This document shows, piece after piece, positions 22,540-34,011 of a stretch of 64,000 nucleotides of DNA; positions within the stretch are counted from its first letter, which is position 1; each line of letters begins with the position of its first letter. Location of the stretch: the NCBI GenBank assembly GCA_934047225.1, contig OW203993.1, forward strand, positions 28,720,069-28,784,068. Direction: 5' to 3'. The position numbers and the translations under genes were made by a program. Below the pieces are notes generated by a model. The model made no database searches. It saw nothing but the letters and a program-made list of their open reading frames with translations, and had not been told where the DNA came from. This DNA comes from Ypsolopha sequella. Taxonomy: Eukaryota; Arthropoda; Insecta; Lepidoptera; Ypsolophidae.

Positions 22540-22574
22540 CACGGTTTTGATATGCCTGCCTGGGACATATTTTT
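22540..22574 (-). CDS. Possible short exon D upstream of exon C
   Basis: Thirty-five bases between TTCATTTCAG and G|GTATTT. The start (AAAAATATGTCCCAG) resembles the start of exon B. Very short, so weakly supported. Confidence 0.2.
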
Positions 22575-22779
22575 CTGAAATGAACTAAAACAAGTATTTC
22601 AAATAGTGCTCCGGTCCAAAAAAACAGGTCGGAAGCGGAGCTAAACCATATACATAGTCCGAGCCTTGATACTTGGGTAGTTTATTTAGCAGGATAGAAG
22701 TAAAAACAAAATTTTGAGCAACGTGAATTGTTGCTTATAGCTGTTTATAATAATAATTATACCTATACATTGTCATGAT

Positions 22780-23030
22780 AGGAATCCCCGAGGGGGCTTT
22801 GGAGGTGTTTCGAGTGTCTCCGCACTCGGTACACCCGCGTTTCACCGACGATAAGTATGTCCCAACGTGGTTGGTGGTGACTTCGGGCACAAAACATTCA
22901 GCAAGTAGTAAGTATTAGTAAATACTATGCACAAAAATTCCGAAAAACTCCTTGGTGCATGCCCAACCGAGGCTTGAACCTGGATCTCAAAATTGAGAGG
23001 CCTGCGTTCTACCCATGAGCTACTATATTA
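22780..23030 (-). mobile_element. tRNA-derived SINE, near full length
   Basis: Minus-strand order: head with A box remnant (TAGCTCATGGGTAGAACGCA), B box (GGTTCAAGCC), body GAGTTTTTCGGAATTTTTGT, then GGGTGTACCGAGTGCGGAGA and the CCCCCTCGGGGATTCC end. Confidence 0.75.
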
Positions 23031-23429
23031 TAATTTTTCTAAAAAAAGTTCCTTGCTAACTCGTCAAACTTCTAGTTTATTATAGCGTCCACGCGCGAAC
23101 GTCACAGCACAATTTATCCTCTAAATAACTAAGTCCATTGCCGAAAGTACTCTCTGAACGCACACAAATAAAAATCCTTATAAATATTTTCGCAAACATG
23201 TCATCAGACGCCAGGGTGCGGTACGTGGCAACGAGTGACACAGCCTCCCCGTCTGAACGCCACTGCATGACTGATGCCTGCGCCCGCGCAGAGCACCTCT
23301 TAGCCTTTGACCTTGAAATCTTACATATTTCGATATTTTTAATAGAAAAAGTTACTGGATATACTTGAGATATGTTGCATTTAAAGTTCAACAGATTTTT
23401 AATTTTTTGGCGTGTAAATATTTCCAAAC

Positions 23430-23756
23430 GTCATAGCATATTAGGAGGAGTAGGGAATTTAAGCCAAAAAAACATCATACAGTTGTTATTTTTTTTAATA
23501 TAGAAGTTTTGATCGTACGAAACCAAAATTTGTTGCAAATATTTTTAAAGAGTTTTTATTTCATATATATTTTTTTCAAGCCATTTGGTTCAGCCGTAAA
23601 CGAGGAGTAGGCTTTAGAAAGTACACATCTGGCTGTATTTGAAGGATCAAGCGCCTTAATGGTGCTAAAGTTATGAGGCTGTGACATACGGACGGACGGA
23701 CAACGGAATATCACCATAAAGGTTCCTTTTGTACCTTTTAGGTACGGAACCCTAAA
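23430..23756 (-). repeat. Family F fragment joined to a GGGTTCCGTACC repeat end
   Basis: 23440-23658 is an inverted, diverged relative of 32532-33004 (GAGGAGTAGGCTTTAGAAAG, AAGCGCCTTAA). 23690-23756 carries the GACGGACGGACAA ... GGTACGGAACCCTAAAAA end common to insect repeats, also seen near 42201 and 48190. Confidence 0.6.
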
Positions 23757-24009
23757 AATGCAAAGTATTTATGTTACTAATAGCGGGGTGTGAGCGGGGG
23801 AAATAACCTTGGAAGTATATGAGAGACGTTACAAAGAAAGCGCGCCAGTAGCGGTGCGTCAAGGGTTGACCTGAACATTTCTTCGTGAAATAAGTAAACA
23901 AAATACGCTTTTTACAAGTCATATTTTAGTAACTACAGAGGCTGGACAGAGAACGATGGAAGATGCTACACCGACAAGAGCTAGGCTCTTAAATAATTGA
24001 TGATGATGA

Positions 24010-24830
24010 TAAAGATAAAGAATCATTTAGATAAAAGATAAAGAATCATTTATTTATTTAAATGCCACAACACACACGAAACAGAACACATTTTAAATAC
24101 AACTTTTTTAACTTCTTCTTCTTGGGGGTGCCATATCCTAGCGGATGTCGGTGACCACCACACGAAACTCTTCTCTATTTTGTGCCAGTCTGCAGAGACT
24201 GGCAGCATCTTTTATGTTAGTCCAAGTTTTTACGTTATCACTCCATGTCATCCGCCTTCTCCCCCTTCCCCGTTTTCCGTCCATTTTCCCTTCTAAAATG
24301 TTCTTCAACATGTTATACTTTTCATGTCGATAAATGTGACCAAAATATGCTGTTTTTCGTCTCTTAATTGTTTTTAATACTTCAAGCCTTTTATTAAATC
24401 TGTTAAGCACTTCTTCATTTGTTATTCTATCTCTCCATGAAATCTTTAACATGCGTCTATAGAGCCACATTTAAAAAGCATTAAATTTTGATTCAATGTT
24501 TTTATTTAAAGTCCATCCCTCGGCACCATACATAAGTACTGACAATACGTAGCATTTGACCAGTCTCCATCTTAGTTTAAGTTTGATATCTTTGTTAGTG
24601 AAGAGTTTATTCATTTTCAAGAAGGTACTTCTGGCGATTTCAATTCTGATACGGATCTCCCTTTCTGGATCCCACTTTTCATTCAGCCAGCTTCCTAGGT
24701 ATCTATATTGTTTAACCCTTTCTATTAATTTGTCTTTAATTGTGAGCTTACTAGAGTATGTCATTGTACTCGAATCTACCGCATTCTTGTTGATAATCAT
24801 GTATTTGGTTTTCAATATGTTCATTTTCAG
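24010..24830 (-). pseudogene. LINE fragment: C-terminal part of reverse transcriptase ORF2
   Basis: Two abutting minus-strand frames (24824-24471 and 24470-24138) form one protein end: KQYRYLGSWLNEKWDPEREI, YVLSVLMYGAEGWTLNK, WLYRRMLKISWRDRITNEEV, KRRKTAYFGHIYRHEKYNML, GKRGRGRRRMTW, then a LCRLAQNREEF end. This is the thumb/C-terminal region of a non-LTR retrotransposon polymerase. The catalytic core and endonuclease are missing and a stop separates the frames. On the minus strand it ends in an AT-rich repeat tail (about 24060-24010). 5'-truncated and dead. Confidence 0.8.
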
Positions 24831-25100
24831 ACCTTAGTCCTCCACTTGTGTATTTAAACGGTCTAGCAAGTATTAATTAAAAATAAAATTGATAAATACC
24901 ACACTGATACATATAAACATGGAACGTCATCTGTCGTGGCAATAATAGGACCCCAACTCAGCATATGCTACGGGTGTTACCAGTAACATCCCGCAACGCT
25001 GTTATTCTGCTAGGGCCTGCAGTTGATATATAAGCACAGAAACAGTACACGGCATCCGAATAAAATAGAAGTACGTATATAAATATAAATTTTTTTACAT

Positions 25101-25146
25101 TCGACTGATGACGACCCCATACCGAGGGCCGAAATATATCGAGTAA
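25101..25146 (+). ncRNA. Hammerhead-like motif (weak)
   Basis: TCGACTGATGAC, a short imperfect stem (GACCCC ... GAGGGCC), then GAAATATATCGAG. The outer TCGA pairs with the second TCGA. The CUGAUGA and GAAA core words are in hammerhead order, but the second stem has a mismatch and an extra base, so catalytic activity is doubtful. A similar arrangement lies at 28686-28736 on the minus strand. Confidence 0.25.
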
Positions 25147-25640
25147 TAATTTTTTTTAATTGTTTTAATAACACTATACTAATAAAAAGCTCATAAAAGT
25201 TAAATATTATATAATATATTTATTTATATCGTATATATAATTAAAAATAAATATTCACATAGTATAAACTATTTAAAATATAAAGTATTGTGAGTGGATA
25301 AATAAAAAGGCAAAATTTTGGCTTAAAACAAATAGAAATAATTGAAAATATTATTATTGAATGATATTGTTTATCTTGCAATGATGATATGTTTATATTA
25401 TATATATATATATAACTATATTAAAGTTGTCTTAAATCCATTTATTTCCAACTTGCATCTATCATGATGATATGGCTGGTAATAATAATAATTATATCTA
25501 TGGATATATCGTAGCATTATAGAGCTACGACGAAATAGTTAGCTACGTCGTAGATAATTGAGCTTTTTGTATAAACTTGCCAAACTTTACAATAAAATAC
25601 TCATTATAGTTGAAACAGTGCTTTTTGAGAAATAGGGTGT
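25147..25640. other. AT-rich, no recognised feature
   Basis: Very AT-rich with a short TA run near 25400. No coding signal. Confidence 0.4.
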
Positions 25641-25644
25641 TTTA

Positions 25645-25830
25645 AACTTAAGTTAAAGGTCCTGGGTTTGAATCCCGGTTCAAAGCGGCGACATATTATA
25701 TATTTACTTTTCTTCTGCGTTTATATACCGCAATATAATTAGCATAACATAATTTTTATCTCCTTGCCATGGGTCAATCATCTAGTGACAAAAATATGGT
25801 TATTTATTTCTTATATTTTGAGTTTATTTC
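25645..25830 (+). mobile_element. SINE fragment related to the foldback SINEs
   Basis: A tRNA-like B box (GGTTTGAATCC, within TGGGTTTGAATCCCGGTTCA at 25670) is followed by TTTACTTTTCTTCTGCGTTT and ATTTTTATCTCCTTGCCATG. The same order occurs at 34096-34190 (CCCGGTTCAG ... TTTCTTTCTGCGTTTC ... ATTTATATCTCCTTGCGATG). This copy shows that the family has a tRNA-type head. Confidence 0.55.
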
Positions 25831-27270
25831 TATCATTATTTTGTGTTCATATTATTCCTTTTGAATGTGTAGTTAGCCTAGTCTAGTCCCTGTAGTTAGC
25901 TCTCTACCCAAGTAACTGAATACCCCCTGAATATTTTTACAAAAAAGCCGAAAGGCTCCAGCATTTTGCTTTTAGGCGCTACGGAAAAAAATCGACACTT
26001 TAAGGACTTGCATATCTACTTCAGTAAATAATGTATTATTTTGATAAAATAGTATATTAGTTTTGGATACTTTTTCTAGGGATCTGTTAAAACAGAAACG
26101 CGATTGGAGAAATTCGGCTCGATAGAAATATTTATTGAAATTTGGTCCTTTTCGACACCAATTCTCCTGGTGTGACAATTTAGAATGACATATAGACTGC
26201 AACTATATTTTATTAGATGGGTTTTAACAGTATCTAGGACCTGGTTAAACGAAATTTTGATAGCAACTTTAGTACATTTTTTATTAATATAAAACAGACT
26301 TTTTGCTACTTTTCCACGAATCCGTCCCTGTCGCACTAAGGATTTTTTAACAGGGACGCTAAAACTTTTACATATCGCCTTAACTTATTCATGAAGCAAG
26401 TACATCCACCTCAGTTCGGCCAGATATGATAATTTAAACAGTGTTTAATTTTAAGAAATTAATGCTTATTTATTATAAATTCAAGAGGGCCTTTCTTAAG
26501 AAATGACAAAATATTGTTTGTCCAGGGCGGCTATTCTGGCATTATTTTGCACTCGCAATATCAGTCTTTCGACTTATGTTTACAGTACGATAAATGCGAT
26601 GTAAAGTGGAGTGACTAAGCATCATCAAATAAAATTTATGGAATATAATGAATGACAATCAAAAACTAATATCCATACAAAATTCCTTTTAAAATTAACC
26701 GAAATCTGGTTATTAATTTTTCCGCATGTGCAGGAATTGCCAGCCAGACCTCTAACTGTCAGCTCAGGTAGGGATGTACCCACAGAACATTTAAATCAAA
26801 TAGAAAGGCTAAGTGGGCGTGTCACGCGCGCCACAACTACTGTTGAACATCAATACTTAAACCGAAACACGCGATCGCTGCCCATAGTCGCACGCGAACC
26901 GTGACTCTGTGAACAGCTCTGCCTAATCTAAAGAGAAATGCCGTCTTGTGCAATAATTACTTGCAGAATCACGAATAAGAAAGCAAACTGGAAAAATTGA
27001 GATATTTCCTTTCACTTGTAACTACAAAAACTTTGTATAATATGAGAATTTTAGATAAATAACTAATTTAGTCATGGTGACAACAAAAATATACATTACC
27101 GGCAATGTACGCTCACAATTTTGGCTAAGATGTAGTAAACAAGTAATGTATGCTCTCCCTACTTGTCAAACTTGCTCGCTAGTGTTGTGCCGTATCGTGG
27201 TGTCACACAATCGATAGACGTTTTTTATTCCTTGAGCGATATTCTTAAATTAAGATTTAAGATAAAACTT
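25831..27270. other. No recognised gene
   Basis: AT-rich. Minus-strand frames at 25972-26336 overlap each other and show no known motif. I see no bounded repeat. Confidence 0.4.
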
Positions 27271-28336
27271 TTATAACATTCGAGAAACCGTTGTCATATA
27301 CCCCAAAATCGACCGGACAACTGTACAAGCAAGGAATTTTTTTTTTATATAAAATGTATGAGAAAATATTTAAAAGTGAATAAGTGTGCGTTTATTTTCT
27401 CTACGGTGTAATTCTTGGCTATGCATAAATACATATTTTTCAAAATACATGAGATATTTGTACAGTCGAGAACAAAAGTATTCGTGTGAAATGTATGAAA
27501 AAGAAAATAAAAAGTGTTAAAGCGTGTTTTAATTACTCTACAATGTAATTCTAAGCTACGTATATGTATGTCTGAAAACATTTATCAAAATATATAGGGT
27601 AAAATGTACAAACGAGGTCAAAAGCTTTGGGATAAAATATTTAAAAATGTATGAGTGTGTGATTATTTAATCTATAGGGTAATTCTAAGCTATGCACATG
27701 TCCAATTGATTATTTATCAAGATATAGGGAATCTGTATAGTCGAGGAATAAAGATTTTGCTTAAATATTTAAAAGTATATAAATGTGTGTTTAATTATCC
27801 AACAGGGTAATTCTAAGCTATGCATGCATATCTTGAATATATATTTACAGTAGTTACAGTATCAGAGTTGGTATAATATACTAAAGGTTTTTACAAAATA
27901 TATAGAAAAAAAGAGCTTGGAATTACACTGAAGAGTAAATAAACCCACAATTCCAAGGAAGACAGTCAAGACTGTGCAGATGCCTCTTATATGTTGATAA
28001 ATAAGTATTTAATCATATGCATAGCTTAGAATTACCATATAGAGTAAATAAACAGACACTTATACACTTTTTAGACATACATATGCATAGCTTAGAATTA
28101 CGTTGTAGAGTAAATAAAATACACTTTTACACTTTCAAATGTTTTTTCATACATTTCACCCGAAAACTTTTGTTCTCGACTGTACAAATATATGATAGAT
28201 ATTGAAAAATAAGTACACACTTGTACGATTTTAAATATTTTCTCATACATTTTATATGAAAATTTTTCTCCTTGATTGTACAGTTACCCGATCGATTTTG
28301 GAGTAACTGTTAACGGTTTCTCGAATGTTATTATAA
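27271..28336. mobile_element. 1.07-kb foldback element built from inverted subrepeat arrays
   Basis: Outer ends TTATAACATTCGAGAAACCG (27271) and CGGTTTCTCGAATGTTATTA (28314) are inverted repeats. Inward, the left half holds about four diverged ~145-bp units (each with GTAATTCTAAGCTATGCA and a TACAGTCGAG motif). The right half holds two to three units in opposite orientation (TGCATAGCTTAGAATTAC, CTCGACTGTAC). No coding capacity. Confidence 0.75.
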
Positions 28337-28484
28337 CACCTATTTATGTCACCTAACACAAGTGTATTGGTGGTATGGACCAAAACGCCCATTCTCCTTT
28401 GAAATGGGATTTTCCATAAGTGTTTATGAAAAATCCAATTATTTTGAAGCTACCATAATATAATTTAAAATACGTTAAATCTTA

Positions 28485-28600
28485 ATATATTCATCGGTGA
28501 AACGCGGTTGTACCGAGTGTGGACTGTAACTTGCATTTCACAGTTCACACTCGGAATACCTCTGATACCCCCTCGGGGATTCATGTCGTGACCATATATT
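28485..28600 (+). mobile_element. SINE 3' part
   Basis: Contains CGGTGAAACGCGGTTGTACC, a hairpin (CGAGTGTGGACTGTAACTTG / TTCACACTCGG) and the end CCCCCTCGGGGATTCATG, matching the 3' part of 50760-51047 (opposite orientation). Confidence 0.7.
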
Positions 28601-28894
28601 ATCATTATTACTGATCACTTACAAAGTTTTAAGTATGAATTTGATTAAAGAAATTATATATATATATATACGAAAACACAATTATAGGTAAAATATATTT
28701 CGACCACTAATTGTGGTCGGCATCAGTTACACAATTATGAATAAACGTAAAAAATTAACAATTATAGATTATAGATACTTATGATACTGAATATTTTATT
28801 TTTGTAATGATGACAGCTACAGTGATTGATAGTAAATGGAAGAAGGTCTTATTAAGAAGTTTGCATTGTTTCTTGTGCTGACTCCTCGTAAGTA

Positions 28895-30595
28895 TCAATG
28901 CTGCTTGTTCAGGCCCGGACCGTAGTGGGCACCAAGTGACCAAATATAGGATCCTTCCCATGTCCGTAGTTGAGTGTCTGTCAATGGAGGTGAAAATGAT
29001 TTGATTATTCGTGCGGTGAAGCAATTATTGAATGGATGGTTATGAAGTCGAGCGTGGGTGGGGATTGGCAGAGTGTTGTTTGTAATAGAGTCGCATGTGT
29101 GTCGGTGTTGATTGATTCGGATGTGGAGAGCGTTTTTTGTTTCGCCGATGTAGAATGCAGGACAGTGCCTGCATTCTAGTATGTAAATGCAGTTGGATGT
29201 TTTGCATGTGCTGTTAGGTTGTGCATGGTATGTGTTTCTGGTGTGGTGTGTGTTGATGGCTGTGGTTGTGTTAATAATTGCGCATGTTTTGCATCGTGGC
29301 CGTCGGCATGGTGAAGTGCCAGGAGATATGTATGTGTTTTGAGAAGGGATGCTTTTTGTGTGAGTGAGTAGAGATTTGATGTTTGGGTTTTGTCTGTAGC
29401 ATATTTGGGTGTTGTGTGGTAGGAGATCTTTTGTTTCGTCATTGTGTGTTAAGATTGGAAGGAAGTCTTTGATCAGTTTTTGTAGTTTGTAGCTGCCATG
29501 GAAGTAAGTTGTGATCAGACGTGGTTGATTTTGTGTGTTTCGTTTTGTTCTGTTGTTTTGGTTGTGAAATCTGGGCCGGTTATGTATGTGTTTTGTCAGG
29601 AAGTTATTTGGGTAGTTTCTGTTGAGTAAACCAGTATATATTTTGTTTTGATAGGAATCTAGAGCATTTTGTGTATTGCAGATCCGACGGCCACGGAGTG
29701 ATAATGAATATGGTATGGACTTTTTTAAATGAGGAGGATGGCAGCTATTGAAATGTAAATACTGAAGGTTGTTGGTCGGTTTGAAATGAACAGATGTAGT
29801 GATATTATTGTTTGCCTCTAAAGTTATGTCAACATCCAAAAATGTAATGGTCTTAGTGGATGTTTCATGGGTGAATTTGAGTGAGCTATGGTTGTTTAGT
29901 CTTGTCAAAAAGTTGTCGAGAGAGTATTGATCATGTGGCCAAATCATGAATATGTCATCTATGAATCTTTTCCAGACCAAGGGCTGCTGAGGTTCCGTCG
30001 CTAAAAAGCTATTTTCGATAGAAGCCATATATATGTTGGCATAACTGGGAGCCATCCGAGTACCCATTGCCGTTCCTTTTCTCTGGTGATAAAATTCATT
30101 TTCGAATGTAAAATAGTTATGTTTTAGTATAATTTCGGCAAGTTCTGTAATAAAGTCAGAGGATGGTTGGTGGGGTGGTGGTCGGTTATTTAGATGATCG
30201 CGTAGCGCGTCGAGGCCAGCGGTATGTGGGATGTTTGTGTATAATGATGTGACATCTATTGTTACTAGTATTAATGGTGTGTTTGTGGGTAGATGAAGAG
30301 TTCCAATGATATCGATGAAATGATTCGTGTCTTTAATGTGTGATCGAAGATTTTTAACGAGTGGTTGGAGATGATGGTCCACAAATGCTGATATGCGTTC
30401 AGTTGGTGAATCGTATGAAGCAACTATTGGACGGCCAGGGTGATTTGGTTTATGGATTTTAGGTAGCATATAAAAGTGTGGGGTTCTCGGATGACTCGGA
30501 AGCATCAGTAACTTGTCTTTTTCTGAGAGGCCCTCAGCTGTTCCTTTATGAATTTGTAATGATAAAAGTATGAATTTGGCTATATCAATGAAATC
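28895..30595 (-). pseudogene. Penelope-like element, 5'-truncated: reverse transcriptase + GIY-YIG
   Basis: One open frame codes for the catalytic part of a Penelope-like element, a retroelement that copies itself by target-primed reverse transcription. From the first ATG (30505): YMLPKIHKP motif (residues 12-20), VTIDVTSLYTNIP, GTAMGTRMAPSYANIYM, the catalytic FIDDIF near residue 181, TFLDVDI, then a C-terminal GIY-YIG nuclease (YILECRHCPAFYIGETKN, near residue 438). The frame stays open upstream of the ATG to about 30592 (LQIHKGTAEGLSEKDKLL), so the ATG is not the natural start. The N-terminal region is missing where a foldback-family fragment begins (30540-30600). It ends normally at 28895. 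No internal stop, so the remaining coding part is intact although the element is incomplete. Confidence 0.88.
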
Positions 30596-30600
30596 ACCTT

Positions 30601-31555
30601 ATATACACCTAATACACGTTAAAACAATTTTTCTAAAATGTGTAAAACAAGATAATAAAAATAGAAAAAAAAACAACACACAAATTGTCTCAGAGCAAAT
30701 TGGTTTCTCGATTGATTATAAAAAAAGTTAGTCGAAGTTTTACGTTAAGAAAATACATCTGTTCCCATCCCTAGCAATAAATCATCACGTCATATAATCA
30801 GACTGTGTTTAATATTAAGTTCGCAATACCGCTCCGGTCAAGTTATCAACCACCTAAAGCCGGTAGGTTTATAATGGTCACATGGTATCAAAACTAAAAC
30901 GTCGTAGATGAAATCGTTTGTTTGAAAAATACACCGTTTTACACAGAGATACGGTAGTTTTTTCATTTGATAAGTTTTCGATATAAGTCATTTGTTGTGC
31001 GTAGAAAGAACAACCACTTGGATTAAAGTTTTGATAGTATTTCAATTACGACAAGGTGTGTGCCTGTGGGTGTGAGGCGACAAAGGTTCTGGTACGCATA
31101 CAGCTCCAAGGCCTTTCTAACTAATTTAAATGTTCTGAGGATGTACCTATCTCTTCTCTATTCTCTAGTATAAAACAAAGTAACAATCGGCGTTTGTCTG
31201 TGTATTTACTTATACTCATAAGTCTAAACTTCTTAGCAGATTTAAATGCGGTTTTCACCATCATTTAGAATATTTCACGGGGAAGATTTATACGTGTATT
31301 TGATTACACATTCACATTTAGTCTTTAGAAGACTAAAACTATTGACGGAAATATTTCGTACGCGTATACAGGTTTTCGTAAAGTCTCGTAGAGCCTCGTA
31401 GCCCTGGCGTAGCGCGACGTAGCAGCTCGTTAGTAAACATCAGATCTAGAACTACAGATTGCTACAGAAATACTTAGGACTCTTGGAAACAAGCTAAAAA
31501 CTATAATATTATTTATAATATATAATATAACTCGTGTGAGCTGACATACTAACTT
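30601..31555. other. No recognised gene
   Basis: AT-rich. 31195-31300 (TTAAATGCGGTTTTCACC, TATTTCACGGGGAAGATTTA) resembles 54500-54570, a low-copy interspersed repeat. Confidence 0.4.
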
Positions 31556-31667
31556 ATTATTACATACGGCTTGATCACTGATTATGCCGAAATTGTATCG
31601 GTGAAACGGTTGGCATATAGTCAACAACAATAACACGTAAGTGTTCAAGCCGTATGTAATAATAATT
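31556..31667. mobile_element. 112-bp foldback element
   Basis: Ends TTATTATTACATACGGCTTG and CAAGCCGTATGTAATAATAA are perfect complements. The interior (TATCGGTGAAACGGTTGGCA) matches 12980-13010. Confidence 0.85.
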
Positions 31668-31760
31668 AAGCTAAAACTGTTATAAAGTTGTCCAGTATAA
31701 AAGATGTAAATAGACTGCTACCTTTAAACCACATATTCTACCGATCATACTAAACCACTT

Positions 31761-32118
31761 AGAGCTGATGCCGGGCTCGACTGTGGAGGTACCACCATCT
31801 CACTTGGAGACTCCCTTGAAGTTATTCGGGGGAGAGTAAGAGGACAGCTCACAGGCAAAAAACCAGGAGGCCCACCATGCCTGGGACCGATGGATGGTGG
31901 TATATCCATCCCTAATAGCCGGGCCTTATATGGAACAGACTGGTGACGGGCAGCGGCGTCACTGGTGCGAGGGTTCCGGCACCGCGCTCACCAACCCGCC
32001 TGTCCAGCGTGTGTGAGTATGGGCAATTCTTCCAGGAGGACCGTCAGGATTGGCAAAGTCCTGGAAAGACTTATGTCCAGCAGTGGACGAACTATGCTGA
32101 TGGATGGATGATGATGAT
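31761..32118 (+). mobile_element. RTE-tailed nonautonomous element, most complete copy
   Basis: Runs from AGAGCTGATGCCGGGCTCGA through ACAGCTCACAGGCAAAAAAC, ATGGATGGTGGTATATCCAT and TTATATGGAACAGACTGGTG to TATGTCCAGCAGTGGACGAA and GATGGATGGATGATG. No open reading frame of note. The shared 3' end with the RTE LINEs suggests it is mobilised by them. Confidence 0.8.
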
Positions 32119-32531
32119 TACTGAACCACTTATCCCAAGAAACATACCCGCAAACCAATTAATTAGTTAGGGAAATATTTGAGTTTCTAACAAAAACACG
32201 TAAACCCTAACGCACCGAGATGCGGGTGTTTTTTAAGGCAGCATCGTTGTACGTGAAACATATATATATAAACAGTATATATATAACGAAGTTAAAAGAA
32301 AAACTATCACAGCTAAATAGGCTTTACACGTTAACGAGTAATAGTCGACTAACTTAAAATGAAAATTACGTACAAATTCCATTGAAAATTACTTCGATAA
32401 AGTTAGTTGTTAGTTGTGTAAAACAGGTAGTTTGTTATATTATAAGTTTATGAACCTTCTAAGTCCGCATATTGTTACGGACCACTAAGGAACCCTACAC
32501 TGCGTCAGGCTCGACACGCACTTACTACTTA

Positions 32532-33004
32532 TTAAGGCGCTTAATATCGCCAAATGGGTACTTTCTAAAGCCTACTCCTCTTTTATGGCCAAACCAAAAA
32601 TATTGAAAAAATGTATTATGGATTATCAACTCTATGACAACAAATGCAACATTTTTCTTTTTCGTACCACCAAAACTTCTACATGAAAAATTGTTTTAAC
32701 TGAATGGTGTTTTTGGCTTGAATTCCCTACTGCTCCTAAGCAGTTTTTTTGGTTTAGTAAATTTATGCTTTGATAAATAGATACACTTGATAGCTATAAA
32801 TATAACATAGGATTATTCAATCGAACAATCACGTCCTTGTGAAAAGTATTATTTTCTCCTATTTCACCCTCTCAAGGACGCAGCGAGCGTCGTAACAGCC
32901 ACCACGCATTGTGCGCTGATATGAACGTTATTTCAACGTAATTTCCGTCGATATTCGTACAGAAAAACATCGAACTGCTAATTTGGCGACGGTAATCGCC
33001 TTAA
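32532..33004 (+). mobile_element. TTAA-bordered element, family F, copy 2
   Basis: Begins TTAAGGCGCTTAATATCGCC and ends GGCGACGGTAATCGCCTTAA. Shares AAAGTATTATTTTCTCCTAT and GGACGCAGCGAGCGTCGTAA with copies 1 and 3. No coding capacity. Confidence 0.85.
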
Positions 33005-33347
33005 TAAATAATGAATGCGGACATTATACTTTTACATTTAGTCAGTGTGCACAAGTCAGTGTCTATAGCTACAGACAGAGGTACACTCTCAGGTAGATTG
33101 GACAGTTCTCTAAATATCAACAACCTCGGTGTATCACACAGAACAGTGTATACCGACTGCGAATAACAAATATACACTACAGTTTCTGTTTACGGATACT
33201 GTTAATGGTTTCCAGGTTTAATAATATAATTTGGTTTTGTTATAATAAAACCCATTTTTATCATCATCTTCTAAAAATGTCAAATTCTTAGCATTTTCTC
33301 TTCAATATTTCAAAATTCTCGAGACGTACATGAAAACCATGCGAAAG

Positions 33348-33822
33348 TTAAGGGCCTTACTATTGCCAAATGGGTACTTTCTAAAGCCTACTCCTCGTTT
33401 ACGGCCAAACCAAAAATAATGAAAAATTGTATTATGAATAATCAGCTCTAAGACAACATATGCAACATTTTTCTATTTCATACCACCAAAACTTCTACAT
33501 GAAAAAATGTATTAACTAAATGGTGTTTTTTGGCTTGAATTTCCTACTGCTCCTAAGTGGCTTGGCCGATTGAATTCATTTATGCTTTGATAAATAAATA
33601 AACTTGATAGCTATAAACATAACATAGGATTATTCAATCGAACAATCACGTCCAAGTGAAAAGTATAATTTTCTCCTATTTCGCCCTTTCAAGGACGCAG
33701 CGAGCGTCGTAACAGCCACTATGCATTGCGCGCTGATATAAACGTTATTTCAATGTCGTTTCCGTTGATATTCGTACTGAAAAATATTAAGCTGCTAATT
33801 TGGCGATGGTAATCGCCTTAAG
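33348..33822 (+). mobile_element. TTAA-bordered element, family F, copy 3
   Basis: Same orientation as 32532-33004 and about 90% alike by eye, 343 bp downstream of it. Ends GGCGATGGTAATCGCCTTAA. Confidence 0.85.
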
Positions 33823-34011
33823 GTCTACAGCGCCGCCGCGGTCACTTGCCAATACGAAATCTATAGAAAACGCGAGCTCTGGCGCACAAATCCACTCCAA
33901 AAACAGGTCTGCTCTCAGGGTCTTAATCTAGGATGGGGTCCGGTCACCGGTGACCTACATGGCAGTTAACGTGTTAATTAACTGGTAACTAGTAACTCAT
34001 ATCATAAGTCA

